A stretch of 64,000 nucleotides of DNA from Armigeres subalbatus (taxonomy: Eukaryota > Arthropoda > Insecta > Diptera > Culicidae). The translations under genes and the position numbers were made by a program. The stretch is taken from positions 408,047,612 to 408,111,611 of the forward strand of contig NC_085141.1 in assembly GCF_024139115.2 (NCBI RefSeq), written 5' to 3'. Of this stretch, positions 22,325 through 33,184 are shown piece after piece. Position 1 is the first letter of the stretch. Each line of letters begins with the position of its first letter. The notes under the pieces were generated by a model that was given only the letters and a program-made list of their open reading frames with translations, did not search any database and was not told the DNA's origin.

Positions 22325-22510
22325 TTTTATTATAAAGGCTTCTCCAGACCTAAGCGATATTATCGCTGCGACGGCGACAACTAGTCGCCACGATTCTATC
22401 GTTGGGTCGCTGCAGGCAATGTTCTTTTTACGCTTCTATACCAACGGCGACAGAACCGCTGTCGCCAAGCGATAGGATCGTATCGCGTGTGTTTGGGGAA
22501 CCTTAAATAT
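22325..22510. mobile_element. Possible short DNA element with GCGACGGCGACA motifs
   Basis: The GC-rich block contains several GGCGACA, GTCGCC and TATCGC words in both orientations. TCTCCAGACCTAAGCGATA on the left faces TATCGCGTGTGTTTGGGG on the right. This looks like a degenerate inverted-repeat element in AT-rich DNA, but I could not define its ends. Confidence 0.35.
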
Positions 22511-23090
22511 TATTTCAAAGAGAATTTGTTCAGAAATTCAGATGTATGGTTCTAGTTTTCTAAAACTCATGGAAGAATGTTATAATAATTGTTATAGCCG
22601 TTTTATATTCTTTTTGAATACTAATTTCTTTAATAATTTTCTCACTTTATTTAAAAATATCTGATGAGCAATAGACCATGCATTTTTAAAACCATTATTG
22701 TTTTTAAATAAACGCACAACGCAAACGTTATTGTGATCCAGTGTCTACTGTTGGTTGTGGGTTTGGTTTCAAAGTTTTTGGAACTTAGAAGGAAATAGTG
22801 CCAGGCATTAATATTCATGCACACTTATTTTTTTTTTACCGTGATCTCAGCAAAAAGTTAAACTTTTACCGAGATTCGCACAGCCGTGCCCCACCAAACA
22901 TGTTTTTTGCCGAGATTTCTGTAAAATTAGCTGAAAATCAGCAAATATTTTGCCGAAAATCAGTTAACAAACGTCATTTTTGCTGAAATATTAGTTTTAA
23001 TTTTTGCTGGCGCACAGCTGTGCGGATTTTTGCCGAGCTGCAGAAATAAAAACTGAGTGTGTGTGTTTTTATAAAACTACGATTCAGAAG
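22511..23090. other. AT-rich, no recognisable gene
   Basis: Contains several GCCGAGAT, GCCGAAA and GCTGAAA phrases around 22,840-23,040 (for example TTTACCGAGATTCGC, TTTGCCGAGATTTC), suggesting a degenerate short repeat. No coding evidence. Confidence 0.35.
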
Positions 23091-24000
23091 ACCTAAAAAA
23101 GTTGTAAAAGAAATCCTCCGGAATTGTAAATTCTTCTGAAAGAGGAATTTTCCAGAGCAGTTCTTGAAAGAATTATAATATAGATAATACCTTGAGGAAT
23201 TTCAGGTGCAACTTTCAAAGGAATTTCCCGAAGAAATTATGGAGAAATTTCTGGGTAAATTATATAATTGCTCGAGAGAAATTTTAGGTCTTGAAGAAGA
23301 AATCTGAAGAAATAACCAAATAAATTTTCAGAGAAATTACTTTAGGCATTTCCATGAGAATTTCTGTAGGAACTCCTAAGGAATTTCTGATCGATATTCA
23401 GGGAGAGTTCTATGACGAAATATGGGAGAAACACCTGGAGGAATTAATGTATGGAAGAGGTTCTTGAGGAGTGCACGTGAGATTTCCTCGAGTTTATGTA
23501 ACTTCGATTCTAGATGAATTGGTGAAATTTTAAGATGAATTCCTGGATGGACCTTTTAAGGAATCTCTAGAAGAACCTCTAGATAAATGTTTAATTTAAC
23601 TTCTGGAAAAATACTGAGATGAACTTCTGGAGGAACTTCTTGAGGAGTTCTTGAAGAGAATACTAGAAGAATTCATGGAGGAACTTCCGGTTAAATTCTT
23701 GTACGAACTTTCGGATGAATTCCTGGAGGGACGTCGGGAAGAAAACCTGTAAAAACTTTCTAAGGAATTCGTGAAGAAACTTCCGAAGAATTCCTTGAGG
23801 ATAAGGAGGAACTCTTGAAGGAACTTCCAGAAGAATGTATGACTAGTGGAAAAATTCCGGGGTGGAATTCCTGGAGGAAACTCCGGAGGAATTCCTGGAG
23901 GTACTTCCCGATGGAGGAACTTCCGGAAGAATCAATCTTACGCCTTTGCTCACAAGGAGACACATGGCAGTACAGTTCAGGAATTGAAATTAAATTCTTC
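23090..24000 (+). repeat. Diverged GGAATTCC-type minisatellite, forward orientation
   Basis: Imperfect GGAATTCCTGGAGG and AACTTCCGGA units, best preserved at 23620-23930. It continues the forward block that begins near 21,540. Confidence 0.7.
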
Positions 24001-24889
24001 TGAATATAGCAATAGTGAGACTAAAGTGCAAAAACAGTAAAAAAAGCTAAAGCAATTGACTGTGCAAGTTGGAGAAAATAGGGAAAAAATCAAAAAACTC
24101 CTCCTCGGATTCGTGAAAGCAAATCTTCAGATTATTCCGTAAATTTTATTGTTGCTCCTTCAAATAATTTTTTTTTTACAAATCTTCAGAATTTTCCGGA
24201 AATTTTATTGTTACTCCTTCAAATTAAAAAAAAAAGAACCCCGTGGGGGGAGAGACATATATATTTTTTTAAATATTTGTATCGGCATAAATAAATAAAT
24301 GATTAGAAATGTTTGTCTAGCCAACGAACAGTTTAAATATCTTTATGGATAGTCCAATGCAAACCAAGTCGTCCTGTCATGTGACTTTCCAGCTACATTT
24401 TTTACTACCAGATTTTTACATGTCTAATGGGTTGAAATAAGAAGCGTATTTCAACTAGAGTTTGAATTTGCAGCGAAAATAACTAGTAGGTTCCTCAAAC
24501 TATGCAAACGGATCTGACGTTTCGTAGAAAAAGCAAACTGTTTCCAATTCATAATAAGAACTAGAAGGTACTGTATTATGAACACTTCTCGAACCAGTAC
24601 TCAGAACATTTCTACTACTGTTGACCAATCTCAATCCAAATTCATGTTATTAGACATTTCATTCGGAACACAAAGCATTTGTTGGACATCTTTTATATTG
24701 GATAGGAACTCCCGAATCTCGAAACCACCATTCTGGTGGCTATCTCTCAAAAACTTCCACTTCCGTCATCCACGTGTTCATTGAACAAACGCCTTTCACC
24801 TTTGCGGCTGCATCCCAAACAAGGCATATTTTAATTGATTTCTGGGGTTTTGCAACAACTGAACTGATATAACGGCAACGATTTTTGGC
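24001..24889. other. AT-rich, one local duplication
   Basis: AAATCTTCAGATTATTCCG and AAATCTTCAGAATTTTCCG, followed by AAATTTTATTGTT, form a tandem pair near 24,120 and 24,180. No recognisable gene. Confidence 0.4.
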
Positions 24890-25155
24890 ATGAAACAATG
24901 GACACGAATTGGAACATGGAATGTTTTAACGTTAGCTCAGCAAGGTAAGCTGGCACAACTCGCCAGCGAGGCACGGCGCATGAAGCCTGGAACTGAGTGA
25001 AGTCCGTTGGCCAAACTTTGGGGAACACAAACTACCCTCGGGACAGGCATTGTTATATTCCGGTATTCGAAGGAACAACGCTCCTTGGCATTGAGGAGTT
25101 AGTTTTCTGCTTTGCGCCCATACACAGGCGGCGCTCATCAAGTGGGAACTAAATA
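24890..25155 (+). pseudogene. RTE-clade LINE, start of endonuclease
   Basis: Translation begins MKQWTRIGTWNVLTLAQQ, the conserved start of the apurinic-type endonuclease of RTE elements (annotated in many genomes as craniofacial development protein 2-like). A frameshift near 24,985 moves the SEVRWPNFGEH motif, with its catalytic-site Glu, to another frame. The reading is cut at 25155 by an inserted DNA element and continues at 26243. The element nicks target DNA and primes reverse transcription there; this copy is dead. Confidence 0.8.
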
Positions 25156-26240
25156 CCGTGATGTGCCCTAATTTCGCGCGCGCCCTAACTTCGCGCATTA
25201 TAAAATCATTTATTTTTTTCAATTTTTAGGTACCAGTCAAAATTGAAAAATCAGGAGGATTACAAAATATCATTGTTGTTGAATGTTTTTCACGAAAGAA
25301 CTTGAAAAACAAACTTGGTTTAGTTCACCAAATAAAATTATTTCAATTCGGTCCTCCCATCGACCGCCATATTTGCTAGTGCTTAGCACAGAAACGAAGA
25401 ACATGACCCAAGTAAACAAATGATTTTACTGTACAAAACTGGCTACTTTTTGGAAATATTTGTATCCATTATGCTCTGTTGGATATGTTTATTCGTCATT
25501 ACTATTGAAAAGTGTGGAATTGTGCGCAAAATAAGGCATATGAGAGTAATTAGGGTGCCTAATTTCGTTTATTGTTGTTGCGTGGTTTCATTTGCAACAT
25601 TCTAATGAAACAAAAGCAATATAATTCATTCCCATTATCTTTTTATCTTTTTATCTAATTTTCAATTTTTTTAATGAACATTGCTTAATAAACATTGCTG
25701 ATACAATGCCTTATTTCCTAAAATACGATTTATATTTCAGAAGAAAACGATAAATTAGGAATTATGACTTGTGTCCACTAAAATTCATGAAGTAAAATCT
25801 AAGCAAAGCTCCAGAGGGTTGAAATATAGGGGCATACCATTTTGACTCAAGAATGGGTCACTGACGGCTGTCTGATACCGTTATCTGTATATTTTGAACA
25901 ATGGATGCATGCTTCTATTGGTCAATTGATTATATTTCATCAAACCAATAACGAAATAATGATATTCCATTCCAAACATGAGCGAAGTTAGGAACACTTT
26001 TGCGCAAAATTAGGAACTATCCTATTTTCATGCGCGAAATAAGGAGCATACAACGGTCTCAAATTCATACCGCTTTCTTTTTTTAAATAGCAGCAAAGTT
26101 TGCAAGTAACATTTTTTTGAGAACCTAGAATCCTACTACGTGATACAGTAGCAAATGTTCCCAAATGGCCACTACATGTTTTTCAATGAACGTTTTAACT
26201 TCGTCAGATCTTAAGTGCGCGAAGTTAGGGTACTTCACGG
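25156..26240. mobile_element. TA-inserting DNA element with 24-bp terminal inverted repeats
   Basis: The two ends (25156-25179 and 26217-26240) are inverted copies matching at 21 of 24 positions, starting CCGTGA and ending TTCGCGC. They are flanked by TA on both sides (25154-25155, 26241-26242), as for Tc1/mariner-type insertions. Removing the element and one TA restores a continuous LINE reading frame, which proves insertion. Seven GCGCGAAGTTAGG-like motifs lie inside. No transposase frame, so it is non-autonomous. Confidence 0.85.
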
Positions 26241-26242
26241 TA

Positions 26243-27470
26243 ATAAGAAAATAATCATTGCCAGATTCAGAATACGGGTAAGGAATCTCACGATAATCCA
26301 ATGTTATGCGCCGACCGATGTTACAGGACAAGAAGAATTTCTACAGTGAACTGAATGCCATCGTGAATAAAGCGTGACATCAAGATCTACATGGGCGACT
26401 TCAATGCGAAGATTGGCTCCGACAACACGGACTATGAGCGTGTCATGGGGCGTCATAGTCTTGGAGAAATAAGTGAAAACGGCGAGCTGCAGAATTCTGT
26501 GGCAATAACGACATGGTGATTGGAGGGTCGCTCTTTCCACATCGAACAGTGCACAAAGTCACGTGGGTCTCTGGTGATGGACAAACTAAAAATCAAATCG
26601 ACCGAATCTGCATTAGCCGAAAATGGAGACGGAGAGCCTTCTTGATGTCCGGAATGAACACCGCGCTGATTCGCGTCTGACCATCAGCTTCTAAATGGCG
26701 AGATCCGATTTCGCATCGCTCGGATTCAGCGGCGGGAGGAGGGACTCGAACGGCGATTCAACACACGCCGACTAGAAGCTCCAGCTGTGAAAAGATCGTT
26801 CTTTGAAGAACTTGGAACTCGGACAGCGGATGTTCCGGAAGGTGGTAGCGTAGAAGAGCAGTGGACGGCCTTCAAGAATGCCTTTTCGAAACAAGCGAGA
26901 ACAACCTGAGTGAGCTGCGCACCCATCGGAAGGAGCGGATTACGGATGCAACCTGGCGGAAAATCGATGAGCGTAGAGAAGCAAATACCGCTAAAGAGCG
27001 GACAAGAACCAGAGCAGAGCAAGTACGAGTTCCGTCAACGGTATTCGGCTCTAGAGAAGGAAGTTAAACGCTGGTGCAGACGGGCCAAGCTAGCGTGGGT
27101 GGACTCCCTGGCAGACGTAGGGGAGAAAGCTGCAACAACTGGCGATTTTCGCCTCCTCTAAGATATCTCACTACGCCTATGTGGAACAAGAATAAATTCG
27201 AGGATGCCGGTGAAAGACGCGACAGATCAGTTACTCACCGACCCTACTGATCAGCTGAAACGTTGGTTCAAGCACTTCGAACAACTTCTTCATGTAACAA
27301 CGCCCGACGAACCATCAACATCTCGGCATGAACCCCAAGGGTACGCTGCAACTCCGAAGCTCCATCATTGCAGAAGATTGAAGCATCCATCCAAAGCATG
27401 ATATAAAACAAAGCTTCCGGGGTCGATCGCATTTGAGATGCTCAAAGCTGACCCCGTGCTTCCTACTCGG
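26243..27470 (+). pseudogene. RTE-clade LINE, rest of endonuclease and RT linker
   Basis: Continuation of the element at 24890. Recognisable pieces in several frames: IIIARFRIRVRNLTII, IQCYAPTD, the catalytic GDFNAKIGSD region, NDMVIGGSLFPHRTVHKVTW, then NQIDRICISRKW. The helical linker before RT follows (TWRKIDERREAN, 26861-27160), then the RT N-terminus (LLTDPTDQLKRWFKHFEQLL at 27229). Several frameshifts. It stops at about 27,470, before the RT catalytic motifs, so this copy is truncated at its 3' end. Confidence 0.85.
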
Positions 27471-28300
27471 CAAGCCTCGTTAGATAGACGAAAAAACATC
27501 GTTCTGAAACTAGTACCACAAAACACTGTTAACGTGCTCTCAGGATCATTCAAATAAACTATCACTTGTAACTTCAATTTGAAGTCAGTAATTGATAAAG
27601 CCCATAAGCCATTTATAAAATACATCGCTTCGATGCTGCACGGTAGTTTTAACCAGCCAGTTCATTCGAATAACTTGAAATCCAATTACCAGTGCGCTAA
27701 AACCTCAGTCGAGTGCTCTACATAAATCAAAAGTAGATTCAATAAAATCCAATCCTGGTGCGCTCTGTTCTCTGTTCGGCATTATAACAAAACCCTTTCA
27801 CACGTGCCACTTCCCGCTCGAATGGGCTTCGATTGTTGTCCGCCAGCGCACAGAGGCACTTTGCGTTTGCAGTTGATTCACATTATTGCATTCATGTCAT
27901 CGTCGTCGAGTCGCTTTGGTTTACCACGTCACTCTTGACTCTACTCTCCCCTTCCCCGCCAAGAGTGGTCAACATAATGGGTTTGCCTGATGGAGAGCAT
28001 TTTGCAAATTTACCAAAAGAATGGAACCCGACCGGCACTCTATGTAGAATGGATTCGCAGTGGTTGCGATGGCTCACCGCATCGATACGCACCACCGGAG
28101 GTCGAACGTGGTGACATTCGATTTCATGCGAATAACCCACACTCGTTAACGGTTTAAGTGCAATGAGTGAGGAACCGAGGCTCAATTATGCTCTTGAACG
28201 TCATTTGATTGACTCGTAAAGTGCCCAATGAGCTTATCGTCACACACGTAGGTCACCTCTACGCTCCGCCCTCAATTCAAATCACGATAGCGATCGGTGA
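27471..28300. other. Unassigned
   Basis: No recognisable protein. 27,780-28,130 is somewhat GC-richer, with open frames on both strands. I see no conserved motif. Confidence 0.3.
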
Positions 28301-28303
28301 AAT

Positions 28304-28680
28304 TCAATTAAACCTGCTCTCTACTGGAAATTGAAATTGATTGGTTTGATGATGGACGAAAGAGGGAATGATGACACTTTGGCAGTGACACAATACGAGG
28401 TTTGCGATGGGCTTGCATATGGCGATGATCACATTTAATAGTCCTCCGTTCCGAAATGATACCTCCGGAGAATTCGAAACGACCGTCAGCAATTGAGCAC
28501 CATAACGACCCAAGCAAGTGTAGTAGATGGCAGTAAAGCAGATAAACAGTAAAGTCAAAAAGGTCACAAATACGGCCGACGAATACGAAAATATCAACAC
28601 ATTCATAATTCTGGTCCAACCGATATTGGTCCCCGCAAGATGACGCCACCTTTCAGCTATTCAAAACACTAACAACTTTG
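28304..28680 (-). CDS. Possible exon of a membrane protein (hypothetical)
   Basis: A minus-strand frame reading ERWRHLAGTNIGWTRI, then a hydrophobic stretch VLIFSYSSAVFVTFLTLLFI into CFTAIYYTCLG. An AG acceptor-like site (TTTTGAATAG) lies just upstream, where the frame otherwise meets a stop. A single membrane span followed by a polar loop is what an insect chemoreceptor exon can look like, but I cannot assign a family and no strong donor site is evident (GTGATC near 28,440 is weak). It may be chance. Confidence 0.22.
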
Positions 28681-29740
28681 ACACAGTCTAACAGGGCGGT
28701 ATTATTCATAAGAAAGTAGTGTGTCGGTTTCGGTGTGATTCGGGGCGCGGTAGTTCCATCTTTCAAATTGGAAGTCAAGGCGTTTTGAGAAGTAATTTAG
28801 GTAAATGGTCCGGCACCTACGCGCAAGCGGTTTGATTCAAAGCGAGTGCAAAGGGACTATTCATCGACCAATGGTGTCTTCGAAGTGTTATTATTGGGAA
28901 ACGTTACACTCCGAAATGTGGTGTTTACGTTTCGCCCTGGATATAGTTTTGTTTATGTGAGATCATCACATTTGAGATTGAAAGGCGTAAACATTCGTCT
29001 GGTCTAATTGTGAGAATTAATAACAATGATCACTCAGAGAAGTGCATTCATAGGGACAAATGGTGTCTATGAGTATTATTCTTACAATTAGTTTGCATTG
29101 CCTCATGCTATGCCTTTTTATGCAATTATAATCGTCAATAACTTTCCCGGTGATTGTTTCAGAAGTTTGACTCCTACCAGCGAAAATATTCATTAGAACC
29201 AATTTTGTTTTAACTGAATTAGTCATAAATCTTTGGGGTGATGCTTTTCAAATAAGTCGAGTCATGTTGAAATGGTTGCAATATATATAATCAAAATTAT
29301 CAAACTCTAGTTTGTAATTAATTTGACAATTGATCATTGACTCGAATTCTATCTGGATTAAAGTGCTTAGACAATAAAACTGGCGCTGTTGCGACAGTCA
29401 TGAAAGATGACACACTGGCTTTGCAGTCAAAATCATATTTCCTACAAACTATAAGGAATTTTATATTCAGCTTAAGATGCTAATAGAGGGGTAAGAGTAA
29501 TCAGATCTACATACAGCTCAGCAGTCTTTCCATGTATTCGTCTTCCAGTGTACTGTCAGTTTTTCTCAAGTTCTAATTAGATCATAAGTATGTTTTTAGT
29601 TCCCGTTTTCAAGGGCAAACCACTCAAAACGGAAGCAACGCACAACTATCTTTTTTATCATTTCATATTTAATTTATAGATGCTTTTATATATATTTAAT
29701 TTTTTATTTTTTATATTCTATGGACCCATAGTATTATATA
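28681..29740. other. AT-rich, no recognisable gene
   Basis: No repeats or genes that I can name, on either strand. Confidence 0.35.
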
Positions 29741-29800
29741 CTGATCGACTCCGCTCGACGAACCGAGTGATGTCTGTATGTCTGAATTACAATTCCAATC
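29740..29800 (+). repeat. Dispersed repeat fragment (ACTGATCGACTCCGCTCGACG)
   Basis: The phrase GACTCCGCTCGACGAACCG followed by AGTGATGTCTGTATGTC belongs to a family I recall as frequent in Aedes. A related inverted phrase (GTCGAGCTGAATCGATTGGG) occurs at 48,895. Confidence 0.45.
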
Positions 29801-29879
29801 AAAATTTATTGATATAGTTTTGATGATTGTGTATTTTTTTTATTTAAAAATTTTGTTTTGTACATAATATGCATGGCGA

Positions 29880-30545
29880 TTAGTAAATCCAATAGAATCC
29901 TGCCCTCCACAACCAGCACAGATTTCTTCCAAGCAGCTCGAAGGTCTCCTTAGAAGAGGCTCGGAGGACTCCTTTCAAGTTATTCAGATGCCTTTTTTTA
30001 AAAGGTAAGGCCCCTACGTAGAGAATTTCTGTTGCTATCGGCCTCTGATGACAACGACGATGGAGCTCGTTGTATGAGATCCAGTTGTGAAGCCACCAGG
30101 CCCGTATTATATACCGCAGGCATCTGTTCATGAACACCTGCAGCCGTTGAGTGTTCTCCAACACCATGTTTCGCTAGCGTATAACAGCACAGATTTCACG
30201 TTGGAGTTGAAAATTCGTATTTTGGTGCGTTCACTTATCTGCCTGTTTTTCCAGATATTTCTTAAACTCGCAAAGGCAGCCCTTGCTTTCTTGATCCGTG
30301 CGCCTATGTCGATCTGACGCCATTTGGCGGGTCTGACGCCATTTGACTACCAAGATATTGGAAGCTTGCAACATTCTCCACTGGTTGCCCGGCTACTGCG
30401 AAACTGGAAGGAGTCACCATGTTTACATCCAACGATTTGGTTTTGTTGACGTTGATGACTAAACCTGTCGAGGAAGAGCGCTCGGCAAGGTCGTTGAGCT
30501 TACTCTGCATATCAGAGAGCCGTGCAACGTCATCATTAAAAGGAG
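29880..30545 (-). pseudogene. RTE-clade LINE, 3' end of reverse transcriptase
   Basis: Two minus-strand pieces. 30304-30510 reads LNDLAERSSSTGLVINVNKT, then VENVASFQYLGSQM (RT palm-thumb end). 29880-30167 reads NTQRLQVFMNRCLRYIIRAW and HNWISYNELHRRC (the conserved C-terminal domain of RTE-type LINEs). A block between them is in another frame. The upstream end is cut where the 23-bp array begins, with the phrase GTGCAACGTCATCATTAAAAGG roughly duplicated at the junction. The orientation is opposite to the RTE piece at 24890-27470, so they are probably separate copies. Confidence 0.82.
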
Positions 30546-30570
30546 GAGTGCAACGTCATTATTAAAAGGT

Positions 30571-32330
30571 TCGGAAGCTTGGAAACTTCTTTTCAAAAGG
30601 CCTGGAAGCCTCCTTTCAAGAGGCCTGGAAGCCTCCTTTCAAGAGGCCTGGAAGCCTCCTTTCAAGAGGCCTGGAAGCCTCCTTTCAAGAGGCCTGGAAG
30701 CCTCCTTTCAAGAGGCCTGGAAGCCTCCTTTCAAGAGGCCTGGAAGCCTCCTTTCAAGAGGCCTGGAAGCCTCCTTTCAAGAGGCCTGGAAGCCTCCTTT
30801 CAAGAGGCCTGGAAGCCTCCTTTCAAGAGGCCTGGAAGCCTCCTTTCAAGAGGCCTGGAAGCCTCCTTTCAAGAGGCCTGGAAGCCTCCTTTCAAGAGGC
30901 CTGGAAGCCTCCTTTCAAGAGGCCTGGAAGCCTCCTTTCAAGAGGCCTGGAAGCCTCCTTTCAAGAGGCCTGGAAGCCTACTTTCAAGAGGCCTGGAAGC
31001 CTCCTTTCAAGAGGCCTGGAAGCCTCCTTTCAAGAGGCCTGGAAGCCTCCTTTCAAGAGGCCTGGAAGCCTCCTTTCAAGAGGCCTGGAAGCCTCCTTTC
31101 AAGAGGCCTGGAAGCCTCCTTTCAAGAGGCCTGGAAGCCTCCTTTCAAGAGGCCTGGAAGCCTCCTTTCAAGAGGCCTGGAAGCCTCCTTTCAAGAGGCC
31201 TGGAAGCCTCCTTTCAAGAGGCCTGGAAGCCTCCTTTCAAGAGGCCTGGAAGCCTCCTTTCAAGAGGCCTGGAAGCCTCCTTTCAAGAGGCCTGGAAGCC
31301 TCCTTTCAAGAGGCCTGGAAGCCTCCTTTCAAGAGGCCTGGAAGCCTCCTTTCAAGAGGCCTGGAAGCCTCCTTTCAAGAGGCCTGGAAGCCTCCTTTCA
31401 AGAGGCCTGGAAGCCTCCTTTCAAGAGGCCTGGAAGCCTCCTTTCAAGAGGGCTGAAAGCCTCCTTTCAAGAGGCCTGGAAGCCTCCTTTCAAGAGGCCT
31501 GGAAGCCTCCTTTCAAGAGGCCTGGAAGCCTCCTTTCAAGAGGCCTGGAAGCCTCCTTTCAAGAGGCCTGGAAGCCTCCTTTCAAGAGGCCTGGAAGCCT
31601 CCTTTCAAGAGGCCTGGAAGCCTCCTTTCAAGAGGCCTGGAAGCCTCCTTTCAAGAGGCCTGGAAGCCTCCTTTCAAGAGGCCTGGAAGCCTCCTTTCAA
31701 GAGGCCTGGAAGCCTCCTTTCAAGAGGCCTGGAAGCCTCCTTTCAAGAGGCCTGGAAGCCTCCTTTCAAGAGGCCTGGAAGCCTCCTTTCAAGAGGCCTG
31801 GAAGCCTTCTTTCAAGAGGCCTGGAAGCCTCCTTTCAAGAGGCCTGGAAGCCTCCTTTCAAGAGGCCTGGAAGCCTCCTTTCAAGAGGCCTGGAAGCCTC
31901 CTTTCAAGAGGCCTGGAAGCCTCCTTTCAAGAGGCCTGGAAGCCTCCTTTCAAGAGAGCCTGGAAGCCTCCTTTCAAGAGGCCTGGAAGCCTCCTTTCAA
32001 GAGGCCTGGAAGCCTCCTTTCAAGAGGCCTGGAAGCCTCCTTTCAAGAGGCCTGGAAGCCTCCTTTCAAGAGGCCTGGAAGCCTCCTTTCAAGAGGCCTG
32101 GAAGCCTCCTTTCAAGAGGCCTGGAAGCCTCCTTTCAAGAGGCCTGGAAGCCTCCTTTCAAGAGGCCTGGAAGCCTCCTTTCAAGAGGCCTGGAAGCCTT
32201 CTTTCAAGAGGCCTGGAAGCCTCCTTTCAAGAGGCCTGGGAGCTTACTTTCAAGAGATTCAGAAGGTTCGTTCAAGCTCGGTAGTCTCCCTTCAAAGGGC
32301 TCGGAATTTATCTTTGCTTGGAAGCCTGCT
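30571..32330 (+). repeat. Homogeneous 23-bp minisatellite, about 71 copies
   Basis: Unit GGAAGCCTCCTTTCAAGAGG plus CCT, repeated from about 30,597 to 32,240 with only a handful of variants (near 30979, 31450, 31807, 32199 and a 1-base insertion near 31955), then a degenerate tail. Each unit contains AGGCCT. Since 23 is not a multiple of 3, three units make a 23-residue repeat, and all copies lack stops in the forward sense. This explains the apparent 662-residue protein at 30579-32567. I regard that as non-coding. The homogeneity implies very recent expansion or gene conversion. Confidence 0.95.
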
Positions 32331-32387
32331 TACAAGAGGGGGTACCTCAATCAATGCAAAAGTTCAAAAAGGTACCTCTCAAGAAAT

Positions 32388-32403
32388 AGGTTGAGAACCG
32401 CTG
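32388..32403 (-). mobile_element. hAT-type terminus (CAGCGGTTCTCAACCT), copy 1
   Basis: The minus strand reads CAGCGGTTCTCAACCT, a terminal inverted repeat typical of a hAT family in insects. GGTACCT phrases just inside (32,341 and 32,371) resemble the internal sequence next to copies 2 and 3. The array ends about 60 bp away. Confidence 0.6.
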
Positions 32404-32409
32404 CCCTAA

Positions 32410-33045
32410 AGTGCTTTTATGGCCTTTCTTATGTGATTTTTTCAAAACAATTTACGATGCATGAGAAACGTATCGTCGCTGTTAGGTGGATTCATCTGGG
32501 TTTTAAATTTATTTTTTATATTTTATATTTCATATTTTATATTTTTAGTCCCGAAAACTGCGGTTAAAAACCCTAATGTCTTAATCTGTGTTAAAAACAT
32601 TAAACACAGCGATCCCACTTCACTTTATTTTGAAGACAAAATATCGTGTACGTTGACGCATTTATGATTTAATAATGCATGCGTTTTACGACGTCCGGAA
32701 AAAAAATAAAAACTCAAACATCATTCACGATTCAAAACCAAGCGCGAGTCAAATGTTACCAGACTCATGATCGGAGAATCGTCCATGATTCAACTCATGG
32801 TTGGCATTTTTTTTTTAATCTTTATTTATTTGTTTTTTAAATTCTAGATTAAGTTTAACACCGTCATGGTTGAATTACCTTTCTCTGCTTAAACCCATGC
32901 ATATACATAAAATACGCTTTTTGGAGCTAAAATTATTTTTTGGCGAATAATCATTTAAATAAAACAAACCCTTTTTTCCGTCGAATGAGCAAAACGATGT
33001 GATTCTACGTAAAAAATTGAAGCGTTAAGAAAATTATTTTGAGCT
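32410..33045. other. AT-rich spacer between the two inverted arrays
   Basis: No recognisable gene; many TTTAT and ATTTT runs. It would be the loop if both arrays were on one transcript. Confidence 0.45.
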
Positions 33046-33046
33046 T

Positions 33047-33181
33047 TTTAGTGGAATGTCTTCACTTGTTATAAGACGAGTTTGTACATTCCCATTTAAT
33101 TCCACCACTTAATCTTGACAGATACGTATTTCGACCTCAACAATAAGGTCGTCTTCAGTGTCTCGTACTTGACTCGACGTC
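33047..33181 (+). repeat. Dispersed repeat copy 3 (ATAAGACGAGTTTG family)
   Basis: From TTTAGTGGAATGTC through CTTGTTATAAGACGAGTTTG, ATACGTATTTCGACCTC and GTCGTCTTCAGTGTCTCG to TTGACTCGAC. It is the inverted counterpart of 17841-17984 and directly abuts the second 23-bp array. Confidence 0.78.
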
Positions 33182-33184
33182 TTC

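Noticed and set aside
24890..27470. Host gene craniofacial development protein 2-like
   Set aside because: That annotation label usually reflects RTE endonucleases; here the frame is broken, truncated and interrupted by a transposon.
30579..32567. 662-residue repeat protein
   Set aside because: Product of a stop-free 23-bp tandem repeat read in all three phases; it then runs into AT-rich non-repeat sequence by chance.
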